From positions 1 to 19,029 of the forward strand of contig DYNS01000014.1 in the NCBI GenBank assembly GCA_020720965.1: DNA of 19,029 nucleotides. The letters run 5' to 3'. The notes under the pieces were generated by a model, which made no database searches, was not told the origin of the DNA, and saw nothing but the letters and a program-made list of their open reading frames with translations. Within the stretch, counting starts at the first letter, position 1, and each line of letters starts with the position of its first letter. The stretch comes from Anaerolinea sp. (GTDB lineage: Bacteria > Chloroflexota > Anaerolineae > Anaerolineales > Villigracilaceae). The translations under genes and the position numbers were made by a program. Positions 1 through 6,754 of this stretch are shown one piece after another.

Positions 1-202
1 GGTTCTTCAGCAGCTCGCCGTGCTCAAGCAGAAAGGCGGAGATTTCTTCGGCAGTGGCGTCGGTGCTGCCGTCGTTGACGAGGATGATTTCGTAATCGGC
101 GCCGAGCGAGTCGAGGACTTCGACGGAGATGCCAATGAGCGGGAGGATGTTGCCGGCTTCGTTGTAGAAGGGCACGACGAGGGAGTAGCGGGGAGTCGTC
201 AT
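1..202 (-). CDS. Family 2 glycosyltransferase, N-terminal part (runs off window)
   Basis: Only the first 67 codons are inside the window. The protein starts MTTPRYSLVVPFYNEAGNIL and continues with an EIILVNDGSTDATAEE segment. The VVPFYNE first strand and the VNDGSTD nucleotide-binding motif are the hallmarks of GT2 (GT-A fold) enzymes that use nucleotide or dolichol/undecaprenyl-linked sugars. The ATG overlaps the stop of the upstream GGDEF gene by four bases (ATGA), so the two are probably translationally coupled. Family knowledge makes a DPM1-like polyprenol-phosphate glycosyltransferase or an envelope/exopolysaccharide enzyme likely, but the acceptor-side domain and any membrane segments are outside the window. 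The GT2 call is firm; the substrate is unknown. Confidence 0.9.
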   Translation of the reverse strand, partial: MTTPRYSLVVPFYNEAGNILPLIGISVEVLDSLGADYEIILVNDGSTDATAEEISAFLLEHGELLKN

Positions 203-948
203 GGGGCGGCGGGGGCAGGGGTGAGGGGCATGAGCAGGCAAAACTCCTCGCCGCCGTAACGCGCCGCAAAATCGGTGGAGCGGATAGATTCCTTGAGAAC
301 GCCGGCAAAAAGGCGCAGGCAGTCATCCCCGGCGAGATGCCCGTGATGGTCGTTGAGTTGTTTGAAGTCGTCAAAGTCTATAAAGGCGAATGCTAACGCG
401 CCGCGATGTCGGCGGTACAGGTCTTCGTAGCGCACCAGTTCTTTTTCAAAGTAGCGGCGGTTGGGGAGTTCGGTCAGAGCATCGAAGAGGGCTTGTTGTT
501 CCAGTACCTGGTTGGCGTTTTGCAGTTCAATGCGGAGCAGGCGCAGCTCGTTGCGGGACTGGACAGAGTGTTGATGGATGACCGCCTCGGCGGTGACGTT
601 TTCTATCAGCATCAGCAAGCCGTCTATGGAGGTTTCGCTGAGTCGCCACAGGTAGAGATTGATGTAGCGGGGCGGGTTTTCTCCCACCTGAAGGTATTCG
701 AGTCGATATTCGGATTCTTCGCCGTGCAAAACCTGGGCAAAGATGGGTTCCACGCCCACGAGGGCATCCATCACTTCAAAAATGGATTGACCGGGGGCGG
801 GAGGCTGAGGCAGGTTGAACATGGCTGCCAGGTTGGCGGAGGCATCCAGAATGGTGAAGTCTGCGGCGAGGGTGATGTGCGCCAGGCGGGACTGCCCAAC
901 AAGCAGTTCCACAATGCGGGAGGGAAGGTTTACAGGGGAGGGAGGCAT
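199..948 (-). CDS. PAS-like/GGDEF protein with a truncated GGDEF domain
   Basis: This is a likely diguanylate-cyclase relative of 249 residues, counted from the ATG at 948. A TTG at 963 would add five residues. Residues about 15-120 look like a PAS-type sensor (FTILDASANLAAMFNLP start, MLIENVTAEA end). A helical signalling linker follows (about 125-155), then the GGDEF domain: DALTELPNRRYFE, FIDFDDFKQLND (metal-binding Asp), an RSTD inhibitory I-site, and GGEEF at about 232-236. The protein ends 13 residues after that motif, whereas the family normally continues for about 60-70 residues with the SIGVA strand and last helix. The DNA after the stop is the glycosyltransferase gene, and no shifted remnant is seen. 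It starts about 24 bases after the GTPase stop. Whether it makes c-di-GMP is uncertain; it may act as a c-di-GMP receptor or be inactive. Confidence 0.85.
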   Translation of the reverse strand: MPPSPVNLPSRIVELLVGQSRLAHITLAADFTILDASANLAAMFNLPQPPAPGQSIFEVMDALVGVEPIFAQVLHGEESEYRLEYLQVGENPPRYINLYLWRLSETSIDGLLMLIENVTAEAVIHQHSVQSRNELRLLRIELQNANQVLEQQALFDALTELPNRRYFEKELVRYEDLYRRHRGALAFAFIDFDDFKQLNDHHGHLAGDDCLRLFAGVLKESIRSTDFAARYGGEEFCLLMPLTPAPAAP

Positions 949-972
949 GGGTATCCAAATCAATATTTGAGC

Positions 973-1497
973 CTACAGGTTGAGCATGGCGACCATTTGC
1001 AAAAATACTTCTTCCACGTTTTCGCCAGTTTTGGCGCTGGTGAAGAAGTGCGGGACCTGGTAGTCGGCGGCGATGGTTTGGATTTCCGGGCGGGAAATGG
1101 CGAGGTTGGCGTGCATATCCACCTTATTGGCAACAAAGACGACCGGAATTTGCAAGCCGACATCCTGTATCTGTTCCATGTAGCGGCGGTAGCCTGCCAT
1201 TGTTTCGCGGCGGGTCATATCACACACGATGAGGATGCCGGAGGCGCCGCGCAGGTAGTTTTTACGAATTTCACCGTTGAATTCTTCGCTCCCGGCTAAA
1301 TCCCACAGCAGCAGGCTTAGTTTTCCGTAGGGGCGCTCCATGCTGCGGCGGGAGATTTTTACGCCAATGGTGCTGAGGTAGCGGTCATCAAAGCGCCCCT
1401 CTACATAACGGCGCACAAGGCTGGTTTTACCCACCGCAAACTCGCCGAGCATACAAATTTTCTTCTGAATGGTCGTTAGCGCAACATCATTGAACAT
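973..1497 (-). CDS. Rab/Ras-like small GTPase
   Basis: This is a 174-residue, single-domain P-loop GTPase. The G motifs are in order: G1 GEFAVGKT (18-25), G2 around Thr43 (STIGVK), G3 DLAG (66-69) in the Rab-like context LLLWDLAGSEEF, G4 NKVD (124-127) and G5 TSAK (153-156). The WD.AG.E context and the NKxD and SAK motifs place it with bacterial Rab/Rop-like GTPases rather than translation or Era-type GTPases. The residue matching Ras Gln61 is Ser70, so intrinsic hydrolysis may be slow and depend on a partner. There is no C-terminal cysteine for lipidation, so any membrane recruitment must come from a partner, plausibly the membrane protein encoded just upstream. The ATG at 1497 was chosen because homology begins there; the frame stays open upstream, antisense-like to the neighbouring gene. 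Confidence 0.92.
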   Translation of the reverse strand: MFNDVALTTIQKKICMLGEFAVGKTSLVRRYVEGRFDDRYLSTIGVKISRRSMERPYGKLSLLLWDLAGSEEFNGEIRKNYLRGASGILIVCDMTRRETMAGYRRYMEQIQDVGLQIPVVFVANKVDMHANLAISRPEIQTIAADYQVPHFFTSAKTGENVEEVFLQMVAMLNL

Positions 1498-1528
1498 AGT
1501 TTCACCGTGTGGGAGGTTTGTACCTGAA

Positions 1529-2977
1529 CTAGGGCAGGGGCTGAAGCCATTGAGCGCCCACCCAACCCTGGGAGGTTTGCCCGTTGGCGGTTTGCCACTG
1601 AATGAGCGCCCAACCCCCTTGGCTTTGCAACAGCAAAACCGGGGTTTGCCCAGGGATGGCGGCAAAAGGTTGGGTGGAGTAATTGGGTTCCTGCCGAATC
1701 CATACCGCGCCGAGGGTGATGGTTTGGGGCAAGGGCGTGAGGCTGGGGCGAGGCGTGAGGCTGGGGGTAATGGTAAGGGTCGGCGGCAGGTTGGTGGGGC
1801 TGGGGGTAGGGCTAAGGGTAATGGTCTGGCTGGGGCTGGGGGAGGCGGTGAGCGTAGCGGCGGGGAAGGCGACCGGCAGGAGCGCCAGCGTAAATTGCAG
1901 GTAGAAACATGCCAAAGCCAGTAGCAGCAGGCTGCCAGCGGAGAGGAGGACAATAACCCATTTTTGCGGGGGGCTGAGGGGACGGGCAGAGGGCGCGGCA
2001 GGCTGTAAATCCATCTCCAAATGGCGCAAGGCGGGGGAGAGGTTGGGCAGGGTTGCCGGGTTGCCGTCAAAGTTGCGTAGTTCGGCGGCGTAGAGCAGGT
2101 GCAGGTCTGCCACAAACTCGCGCAGGCGGGCGCGAAAGCCCTCCGGTTCTATGCCGGCGATGACAACCGCCAGGTATGCCGCCGCGCCAGAGACGAGCAG
2201 AATGCGCTGGCTGCCATATTGAATTTCGTCCAACTCGCCTTCTCCGGCGGTAGAACCGTAGGCATCTTGGGCAAAATCTCGGATGGCGGTGAGCATGTTG
2301 CTTATCAGGTCGGCATCCGAAGCCTGGGCTTCCTGGGGGTGACTGTGGGCTGCCAGTAAACCGGAATGGCGCTGCACGAGGAAAATTTCCCGCACCGAGA
2401 AGGGTAGAGCGTCTCGGAAGGCAACTTGCCCCGCCGAAACACCGCGCAAACGGGCGCTGAGGAGGCGCAGCAGGTCTTGCGGCTGCATGGATACGCGAAA
2501 ACGGGCATCAATATTCTGTTGCAGTTCGCGGGCAAATTCGCCAATGGCTTTTTGGATGGTCGCGCCGATGATGGGGTAGATGGCATCCACCATTTCCTGG
2601 CGCGAATCACGGATTTGGACACGGATGGCTTCTCCCATGACGGGTCCCAGGGCTTCTGCCATCTCCTGCGGAGAGTTGCGGATGGAATCGCGCACCATGC
2701 CGCTGATGGTAGGGGTGAGCCGGGTGACGAGGGCATCCACATCCTCCTGAATGGCTTGCAGGCGGGCGAGTTCGCTGCGGTGTTCTTCTTTGGTTTGGGT
2801 CAGTTGCTCGCGCAGAGCCTTCAGTTCGGCTTGCAAAGCCTGCAAGCGTGCCAGCGATTCGGCGCGGATTTGGTCGGTTTGGGCTTCCAGGGCATCCAAA
2901 CGCAAACGCTCCTGGGTAAGCAGGATGTTTTGCAAATCTGCAAGTTGTTGAGACGCCGGGTTGGGAGGGGAGGACAT
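1529..2977 (-). CDS. Membrane protein: coiled coil, GTPase-partner-like core, TM segment, Ser/Thr/Pro linker, SH3-like tail
   Basis: The protein has 482 residues from the ATG at 2977; a TTG nine codons upstream is possible but overlaps the previous gene. A long coiled coil (about 10-88) is followed by a helical repeat region (about 90-160: SPQEMAEALGPVMGEAI, then RQEMVDAIYPIIGATI). Next comes an alpha/beta core (about 195-300) with REIFLVQRHSGLLAAHS and DADLISNMLTAIRDFAQDAY. This core resembles the central part of bacterial OmpA-family proteins often found beside Rab-like GTPases, and its pattern suggests a roadblock/longin-like fold. A TM helix (about 340-365) leads to a Ser/Thr/Pro-rich stretch (about 377-418) and a C-terminal SH3b-like module (about 421-480: GAVWIRQEP, GGWALIQW, GWVGAQWL). 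The likely topology is N-terminus in, SH3-like tail out. It probably anchors or regulates the GTPase encoded 31 bases downstream. The role is inferred from domains and context. Confidence 0.8.
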   Translation of the reverse strand: MSSPPNPASQQLADLQNILLTQERLRLDALEAQTDQIRAESLARLQALQAELKALREQLTQTKEEHRSELARLQAIQEDVDALVTRLTPTISGMVRDSIRNSPQEMAEALGPVMGEAIRVQIRDSRQEMVDAIYPIIGATIQKAIGEFARELQQNIDARFRVSMQPQDLLRLLSARLRGVSAGQVAFRDALPFSVREIFLVQRHSGLLAAHSHPQEAQASDADLISNMLTAIRDFAQDAYGSTAGEGELDEIQYGSQRILLVSGAAAYLAVVIAGIEPEGFRARLREFVADLHLLYAAELRNFDGNPATLPNLSPALRHLEMDLQPAAPSARPLSPPQKWVIVLLSAGSLLLLALACFYLQFTLALLPVAFPAATLTASPSPSQTITLSPTPSPTNLPPTLTITPSLTPRPSLTPLPQTITLGAVWIRQEPNYSTQPFAAIPGQTPVLLLQSQGGWALIQWQTANGQTSQGWVGAQWLQPLP

Positions 2978-2984
2978 GGGGCAG

Positions 2985-3392
2985 TTAGGCAAGCCAGGCG
3001 GCAAGCAGCGCCTTCAGCCTTTCGGCTGTTTCGGCGCGCCATGCCAGCAATTCTGCGCGGGTTTCTTGCAGGGCGGCTTGCCGGGCTGCGGATTCTTCTT
3101 GCAGGGTTTGGCGCAGGGCATCGTTTTGCGCCGTCAGGCGGGCATCGGTTTGTGCCTGCAAGGCAAGCAAACGTTCATCCAACCTTTTGCCAAGAGCATC
3201 CAGGCGGCGGCTCATTTCTTCCACTTCAAAATCCACCCGCCGGTTCAACTCGGCGGAGGTGCGTTGCAGGCGTTGGTCCAGGGCATCCAGACGGTCTTCC
3301 AACGAGCGCACCCGCTCGCCGTACAAAATCTCGCGCAGACGTTCCAGCTCGTTAACCGTCTCTGTGCTGGGGGCTGATTCTTCATTAGACAT
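2985..3392 (-). CDS. Small soluble coiled-coil protein of the GTPase module
   Basis: This 135-residue protein is predicted to be almost entirely heptad-rich helix from about residue 13 to 130 (ELERLREILYGERVRSLEDRL and onward, with many Leu, Glu, Arg and Ala). No signal peptide, TM segment or cysteine is seen. The ATG at 3392 was chosen because a GGAG lies six bases upstream; a longer reading from 3506 would run through AT-rich spacer and add an unlikely Phe-rich leader. The REILYGE...LEDRLDAL start resembles the N-terminal part of the OmpA-type GTPase-associated proteins, which suggests a shared origin with the coiled-coil start of the next gene, only seven bases downstream. It may oligomerise with that membrane protein. 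No enzymatic function is visible. Confidence 0.8.
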   Translation of the reverse strand: MSNEESAPSTETVNELERLREILYGERVRSLEDRLDALDQRLQRTSAELNRRVDFEVEEMSRRLDALGKRLDERLLALQAQTDARLTAQNDALRQTLQEESAARQAALQETRAELLAWRAETAERLKALLAAWLA

Positions 3393-3451
3393 GATGACTC
3401 CGAGAGAAAAAAAAGATGGATGAAGAAAGAAAAAAACGCTTGGGGAAGGTT

Positions 3452-4468
3452 CTACGGCACAATAAAAATGACAAAAGTGAGAGAACCTTGCATAATTGTA
3501 ATCCATTTCTCATGGACAGCCCCACCCATCACCAGAGAGAGGCGATACTCCCCGGCGGGCAAGTCTCCCAGGGCAAAATTTTCCTGCAAAACATCGTCTG
3601 CATTCACCCGCTCGCGGGCGTAGGTCTGCGCCTGCCCCACCGAGGCGGGCAAAAAAGCGCCGTTTTCAACCTTTTGCAGGTTCACGGTTCCGCGCAAAAG
3701 ATTGCCCTGCCCGTCTTCAATCCGCCCCGCCAGCGCTCCATAGCCGGGCAGGGGGGCAAGCCATAGTTCCGGGTTGCGGGTGGAAAAATAATCATTCTGC
3801 CCGCGCCGCACTTCAAAGTGCAAATGACTGCCAATTGCCGTGCCGCTCGCGCCCACCGTGCCAATGGTCTGCCCGGCGCTCACCGCCTCGCCGGGGGCAA
3901 CCTGCACCTCGTGCAAATGCCCATACAGGGTATAAAAGGTCTCTGCACCCCAAGAATGTTGCAAAACCACCACGTTTCCATAAAAACCCGTCACCCAGGA
4001 AAGCAGCGTGAGAGCATCATCCCCAGCAAAGACCGTCACCCCATCGGCGGCGGCGAGGACGGGGGTTCCCTGCGGGTTATAAAACTCCACGCCATGATGC
4101 GCCTCTCGGGTGTCGTTTTGGGTGCTGGCATAAGGATAGGAGCGCTCCACAAACCGGGTCGCCGTTACCGGAACCGGACGGGAGAAGAGGAAGTGCCCGT
4201 TCAACTGGCAGATTTCCGCCTTACACGCCTCGCTGTCTACCGTTATGGTGGGGCTTGGCGCGGCGGAGGCAGTGGGGGAAGGCAAGACAGTGGCGAGCGC
4301 GGTGGAGCCTGGCAGGGGCGTAAGGGTTGGGGCAACGGTAGCAGACGGCAGCGGGGAGGCTGTGGGCGCGGGGGTGGCACATGCCGAAAGCGCAAGCAAA
4401 ATCGGGAGTAAAAAACGCGCGGGGAATGAAAATCCCCGCGCATTTTTGCTTAACCGCAGCCGCCTCAC
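3452..4468 (-). CDS. M23-family (LytM-type) peptidase-like lipoprotein
   Basis: The protein has 338 residues and starts with GTG, which overlaps the ftcD stop (GTGA), implying coupled translation. A basic N-terminus, a hydrophobic stretch and the lipobox LSAC (Cys30) mark a lipoprotein. A Ser/Thr/Pro/Ala-rich spacer follows (31-77). The LytM domain is about 105-240: HHGVEF (His124, Glu128), QGTPVLAAADG, the YGHLH motif (His184) and GSHLHFEV (His215, His217). In most M23 enzymes the HxGxD motif supplies Asp as second zinc ligand; here it is Glu128, so the metal site may be altered rather than lost. Residues about 245-338 look like a small beta-sandwich (GDLPAGEYRLSL). The likely role is peptidoglycan hydrolysis, or a binding/activator role if catalysis is impaired. 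A 59-base gap separates it from the next minus-strand gene. Confidence 0.9.
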   Translation of the reverse strand: MRRLRLSKNARGFSFPARFLLPILLALSACATPAPTASPLPSATVAPTLTPLPGSTALATVLPSPTASAAPSPTITVDSEACKAEICQLNGHFLFSRPVPVTATRFVERSYPYASTQNDTREAHHGVEFYNPQGTPVLAAADGVTVFAGDDALTLLSWVTGFYGNVVVLQHSWGAETFYTLYGHLHEVQVAPGEAVSAGQTIGTVGASGTAIGSHLHFEVRRGQNDYFSTRNPELWLAPLPGYGALAGRIEDGQGNLLRGTVNLQKVENGAFLPASVGQAQTYARERVNADDVLQENFALGDLPAGEYRLSLVMGGAVHEKWITIMQGSLTFVIFIVP

Positions 4469-5976
4469 AGCGAAAAGCCCCCGCGATTCTCCAACCCCTG
4501 CCGAATGGAGGTTTCCAGGCTGGCGGCACGCGCCTCCAGGTGAATCAGCCTTTCCATGAGGGGCATGGCGGGCAGTTTGTTTTGCAAGCCCGCCATGTTA
4601 ATGCGGACGTTGTATCCGGCGGCGGTGAGAGCGGCGCGTGCCATCGCCGCGCCGGAGGCGGCATCTGAAATGGTGTTTTGGTTGCCCTGAAGGGTCATTT
4701 CGGCGGCAAGCTGCATCACTTGCAGGGCAAGCTCGGCAACCCGCAGCGGGGTTTGAGCGGCGGCGAGGGTGGCTTGCTCAATGCGGGCGTTGCGCTCGGC
4801 TTGCTCCTGGCTGGTTTCTTTGGGCATCCGAAAGGCTTCCAGGACGGCGTTGTAGGCGGCGGCGTCTTCCTGCACGGCGGCGGAGAGGGCGGCTTGCAAG
4901 GCATTGGCGATGGCGAGCGTTTGGCGGGTTTGTTCTTCCACCTGGGCATATTTCTTTTTGCCCAGGGTAAGCCCGGCTGCCATGCTCACCAGGGCAGCGC
5001 CCATTGCCCCGGCGTATGCCGCCGCCGAGCCGCCGCCAGGGGTGGGGCTGGGGGCAGCCAGTTGGGTCAAAAAGTCCGGGGGTTGAGAGGCGTACAGGCG
5101 GGTTTCTAAAATTTGGTCTGGCTGAAACTGGTCCAACTGCGTGTACCACACGGCGGCGTCTATCAGCGCTTCCTGGGGGATAAGCCCCACCAACTCGGAA
5201 TGATGAATGCCCACCCCATAACGGGCGGCTTCGCGCCGAATGGCTTCCACTACGCGGGCGAGGGGGGTTTGGCGGTAATCGGTCAGGTTCATGGAGACCT
5301 GGGCGTGCCCATCCACCAGAAAACCGGCGGCTTTGACATACCGAAACCCGCCAGAAGATTGGCGCATGGCTTTGGCAATGGCTTTGGCAATGGAAACCTC
5401 CGCCGAGGTGAGATAGACATTGAAGGCAACCAAAGGGGCGCGAGCGCCGATGACAGTTGCACCCGCCGCGCCCAATTGGGCGGGACCAAAATCCGGTGCG
5501 CGGGAGGGGTCGGTTTGGATGGCGGTTTTTAGCCCTTCGTATTGCCCCTTGCGAATGACCTCCAGGTTGGTGCGGTCTGGACGTTGGGCGGCGGCTTCGT
5601 ACAGGTAGACGGGAATGTTCAACTCACGGGCAACCCTCTCCCCCAGGCGTTTGGCAATCTGCACGCATTCGTCCATCGTCACCCCGGAAAGCGGCACAAA
5701 GGGAACGACATCCGTTGCGCCAATGCGGGGATGCTCGCCGGTATGTTGATTCAGGTCAATCAATTCGGCGGCTTTGGCAATTGCCCGAAAAGCGGCTTCT
5801 TCCACCCCGGCAGGCGTACCGGCAAAGGTGAGAACGGTTCGGTTATGGTCGGTGTCGGAAGATTGGTCTAAAATGCTCACCCCCGGCGCGGAGGCAGCAG
5901 CGGCGACAATGGCTTGCACAACCTGCGGGCGGCGTGCTTCAGAAAAATTGGGAATACATTCAATGCGCTGGGTCAT
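4465..5976 (-). CDS. ftcD: Bifunctional glutamate formimidoyltransferase / formimidoyltetrahydrofolate cyclodeaminase
   Basis: This 503-residue fusion resembles the vertebrate FTCD arrangement. Residues 1 to about 300 are the formiminotransferase: IECIPNFSE start, TGEHPRIGATDVVPF with His82 at the catalytic position known from the mammalian enzyme, and the GIHHSELVGLIP segment. Residues about 302-503 are the helical cyclodeaminase (AAPSPTPGGGSAAAYAGAMG; later GNQNTISDAASG). Together they move the formimino group of N-formimino-glutamate to tetrahydrofolate and release ammonia to give 5,10-methenyl-THF, the last steps of one histidine-degradation route. The ATG at 5976 has an AAAGGA element about 12 bases upstream and a good promoter (6006-6034). 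No other hut genes are in the window. It overlaps the M23 gene by four bases, an odd functional pairing. Confidence 0.96.
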   Translation of the reverse strand: MTQRIECIPNFSEARRPQVVQAIVAAAASAPGVSILDQSSDTDHNRTVLTFAGTPAGVEEAAFRAIAKAAELIDLNQHTGEHPRIGATDVVPFVPLSGVTMDECVQIAKRLGERVARELNIPVYLYEAAAQRPDRTNLEVIRKGQYEGLKTAIQTDPSRAPDFGPAQLGAAGATVIGARAPLVAFNVYLTSAEVSIAKAIAKAMRQSSGGFRYVKAAGFLVDGHAQVSMNLTDYRQTPLARVVEAIRREAARYGVGIHHSELVGLIPQEALIDAAVWYTQLDQFQPDQILETRLYASQPPDFLTQLAAPSPTPGGGSAAAYAGAMGAALVSMAAGLTLGKKKYAQVEEQTRQTLAIANALQAALSAAVQEDAAAYNAVLEAFRMPKETSQEQAERNARIEQATLAAAQTPLRVAELALQVMQLAAEMTLQGNQNTISDAASGAAMARAALTAAGYNVRINMAGLQNKLPAMPLMERLIHLEARAASLETSIRQGLENRGGFSL

Positions 5977-6005
5977 TTTCGGGTCCTTTGGGTGGGGATG
6001 CGCCC

Positions 6006-6034
6006 ATTATATCCCCAGGCAGAGGGGGAAGCAA
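6006..6034 (-). promoter_or_regulatory. Predicted sigma-70-type promoter for ftcD
   Basis: On the minus strand a perfect TATAAT (6011 down to 6006) is preceded by TTGCTT (6034 down to 6029) with exactly 17 bases between them. Transcription would start near 5999, leaving a leader of roughly 20 bases that carries the AAAGGA ribosome-binding site of ftcD. The -10 is a perfect consensus match; the -35 matches only its TTG half. Confidence 0.65.
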
Positions 6035-6046
6035 AAAGCGCGTTGC

Positions 6047-6076
6047 TTGGTAAAAAACCCATCGCTGTGATAAAAT
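6047..6076 (+). promoter_or_regulatory. Predicted promoter for the RRM gene, divergent from ftcD
   Basis: TTGGTA (6047-6052) and TAAAAT (6071-6076) are separated by 18 bases. A TG one base before the -10 (6068-6069) makes an extended -10. Transcription would start near 6083, giving a leader of about 157 bases before the RRM start codon. It lies back to back with the ftcD promoter. The -35 is only a moderate match. Confidence 0.5.
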
Positions 6077-6132
6077 TTGAAGTGAACATGCTTGAAGGTG
6101 GCTCTCGAACAAACAGAAGTGGGTTGAAAACT

Positions 6133-6222
6133 ACACCTGGGTGTCCTCTCGCCGAATTCGACATGCGCTTGTATTCACCAGCCCAATGGCTGGACTTTCA
6201 CTTAGCAATGAAAACTCATTGC
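6133..6222 (+). promoter_or_regulatory. Structured 5' leader with three short hairpins before the RRM gene
   Basis: Three inverted repeats stand in series in the untranslated leader: ACAC-CTGG-GTGT (6133-6144), CCAGCC-CAAT-GGCTGG (6178-6193) and GCAATGA-AAAC-TCATTGC (6205-6222). The last ends nine bases before the AGGAG ribosome-binding site (6231-6235). The second and third are perfect stems with four-base loops. RRM/glycine-rich protein genes of this kind are cold-induced in several bacteria, so a temperature-responsive or autoregulatory leader is plausible; that part is inference. Confidence 0.5.
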
Positions 6223-6239
6223 GCACATCCAGGAGAAAC

Positions 6240-6680
6240 ATGGAAAAGAAATTGTACGTAGGAAACCTGCCTTACTCTGTCACCGATGCAGATTTACAGA
6301 GTCTGTTCGCCCAGGCAGGAACCGTTGAGTCGGTTGCTCTCATCAAAGACCGCGAAACGGGCCGCTCGAAAGGCTTCGCCTTTGTAGAATTCGCCAACGG
6401 CGAAGATGCCCAAAAAGCAATCAGCATGTTCAACGGGCAAGAAATGGGCGGTCGCGCCCTCAGCGTCAAAATTGCTCTCCCGCGTGAAGACCGGGGCGGC
6501 TTTGGTGGCGGTGGCGGCTACGGACGCGGCGGCGGTGGTGGCGGCTACGGCAACAGTGGCGGCTACGGACGCAATGACCGCGGCGGTGGCGGCGGCGGCG
6601 GTTACAATCGTAGCGGCGGCAACAATCGCGGCAGCGGCAATCGCGGCGGCAACAGCCGTGGCGGCGGACGCGACTGGTAA
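6240..6680 (+). CDS. RRM RNA-binding protein with glycine-rich tail
   Basis: The protein has 146 residues with one RNA-recognition motif (about 1-80): RNP2 is LYVGNL (5-10) and RNP1 is KGFAFVEF (44-51), with the aromatic residues that stack on RNA bases intact. Residues about 86-146 are a Gly/Arg/Asn/Tyr-rich low-complexity tail with repeated GGGGGYG-type blocks, ending GGGRDW. The composition matches bacterial Rbp proteins known from cyanobacteria and other phyla, which bind RNA and are often cold-responsive. The ATG at 6240 was chosen for the AGGAG five bases before it and because RNP2 follows at once; an upstream in-frame start at 6141 would only read through the leader hairpins. It is likely a single-gene transcript, bounded by its own promoter and a downstream stem-loop. 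Confidence 0.95.
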   Translation: MEKKLYVGNLPYSVTDADLQSLFAQAGTVESVALIKDRETGRSKGFAFVEFANGEDAQKAISMFNGQEMGGRALSVKIALPREDRGGFGGGGGYGRGGGGGGYGNSGGYGRNDRGGGGGGGYNRSGGNNRGSGNRGGNSRGGGRDW

Positions 6681-6708
6681 GAGACGTCCCCCCTTTTTTC
6701 AAACTTTA

Positions 6709-6740
6709 TCCCCCTGGCAACCCAGCCAGGGGGATTCCTT
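6709..6740 (+). terminator. Probable stem-loop terminator after the RRM gene
   Basis: A perfect 10-base-pair stem, TCCCCCTGGC (6709-6718) with GCCAGGGGGA (6725-6734), encloses the loop AACCCA. Only a broken T run (TTCCTT) follows, so termination may be partial and allow some read-through into the kinase gene 21 bases further on. An mRNA 3'-end stabiliser would look the same. Confidence 0.6.
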
Positions 6741-6754
6741 AACCAGGAGCCTTT

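Noticed and set aside
199..374. Frameshift remnant of the missing GGDEF C-terminus
   Set aside because: The other minus-strand frames here give Arg/His/Pro-rich translations without any SIGVA or KxxGRN-like motif, and the glycosyltransferase start occupies the region.
406..1299. A 297-codon plus-strand frame opposite the GGDEF and GTPase genes
   Set aside because: It shows no recognisable domain and is the reverse reading of two clearly coding minus-strand genes.
6540..6680. GGC/GGT-rich tandem repeat region
   Set aside because: This is the coding sequence of the glycine-rich tail of the RRM protein, not a separate repeat element.
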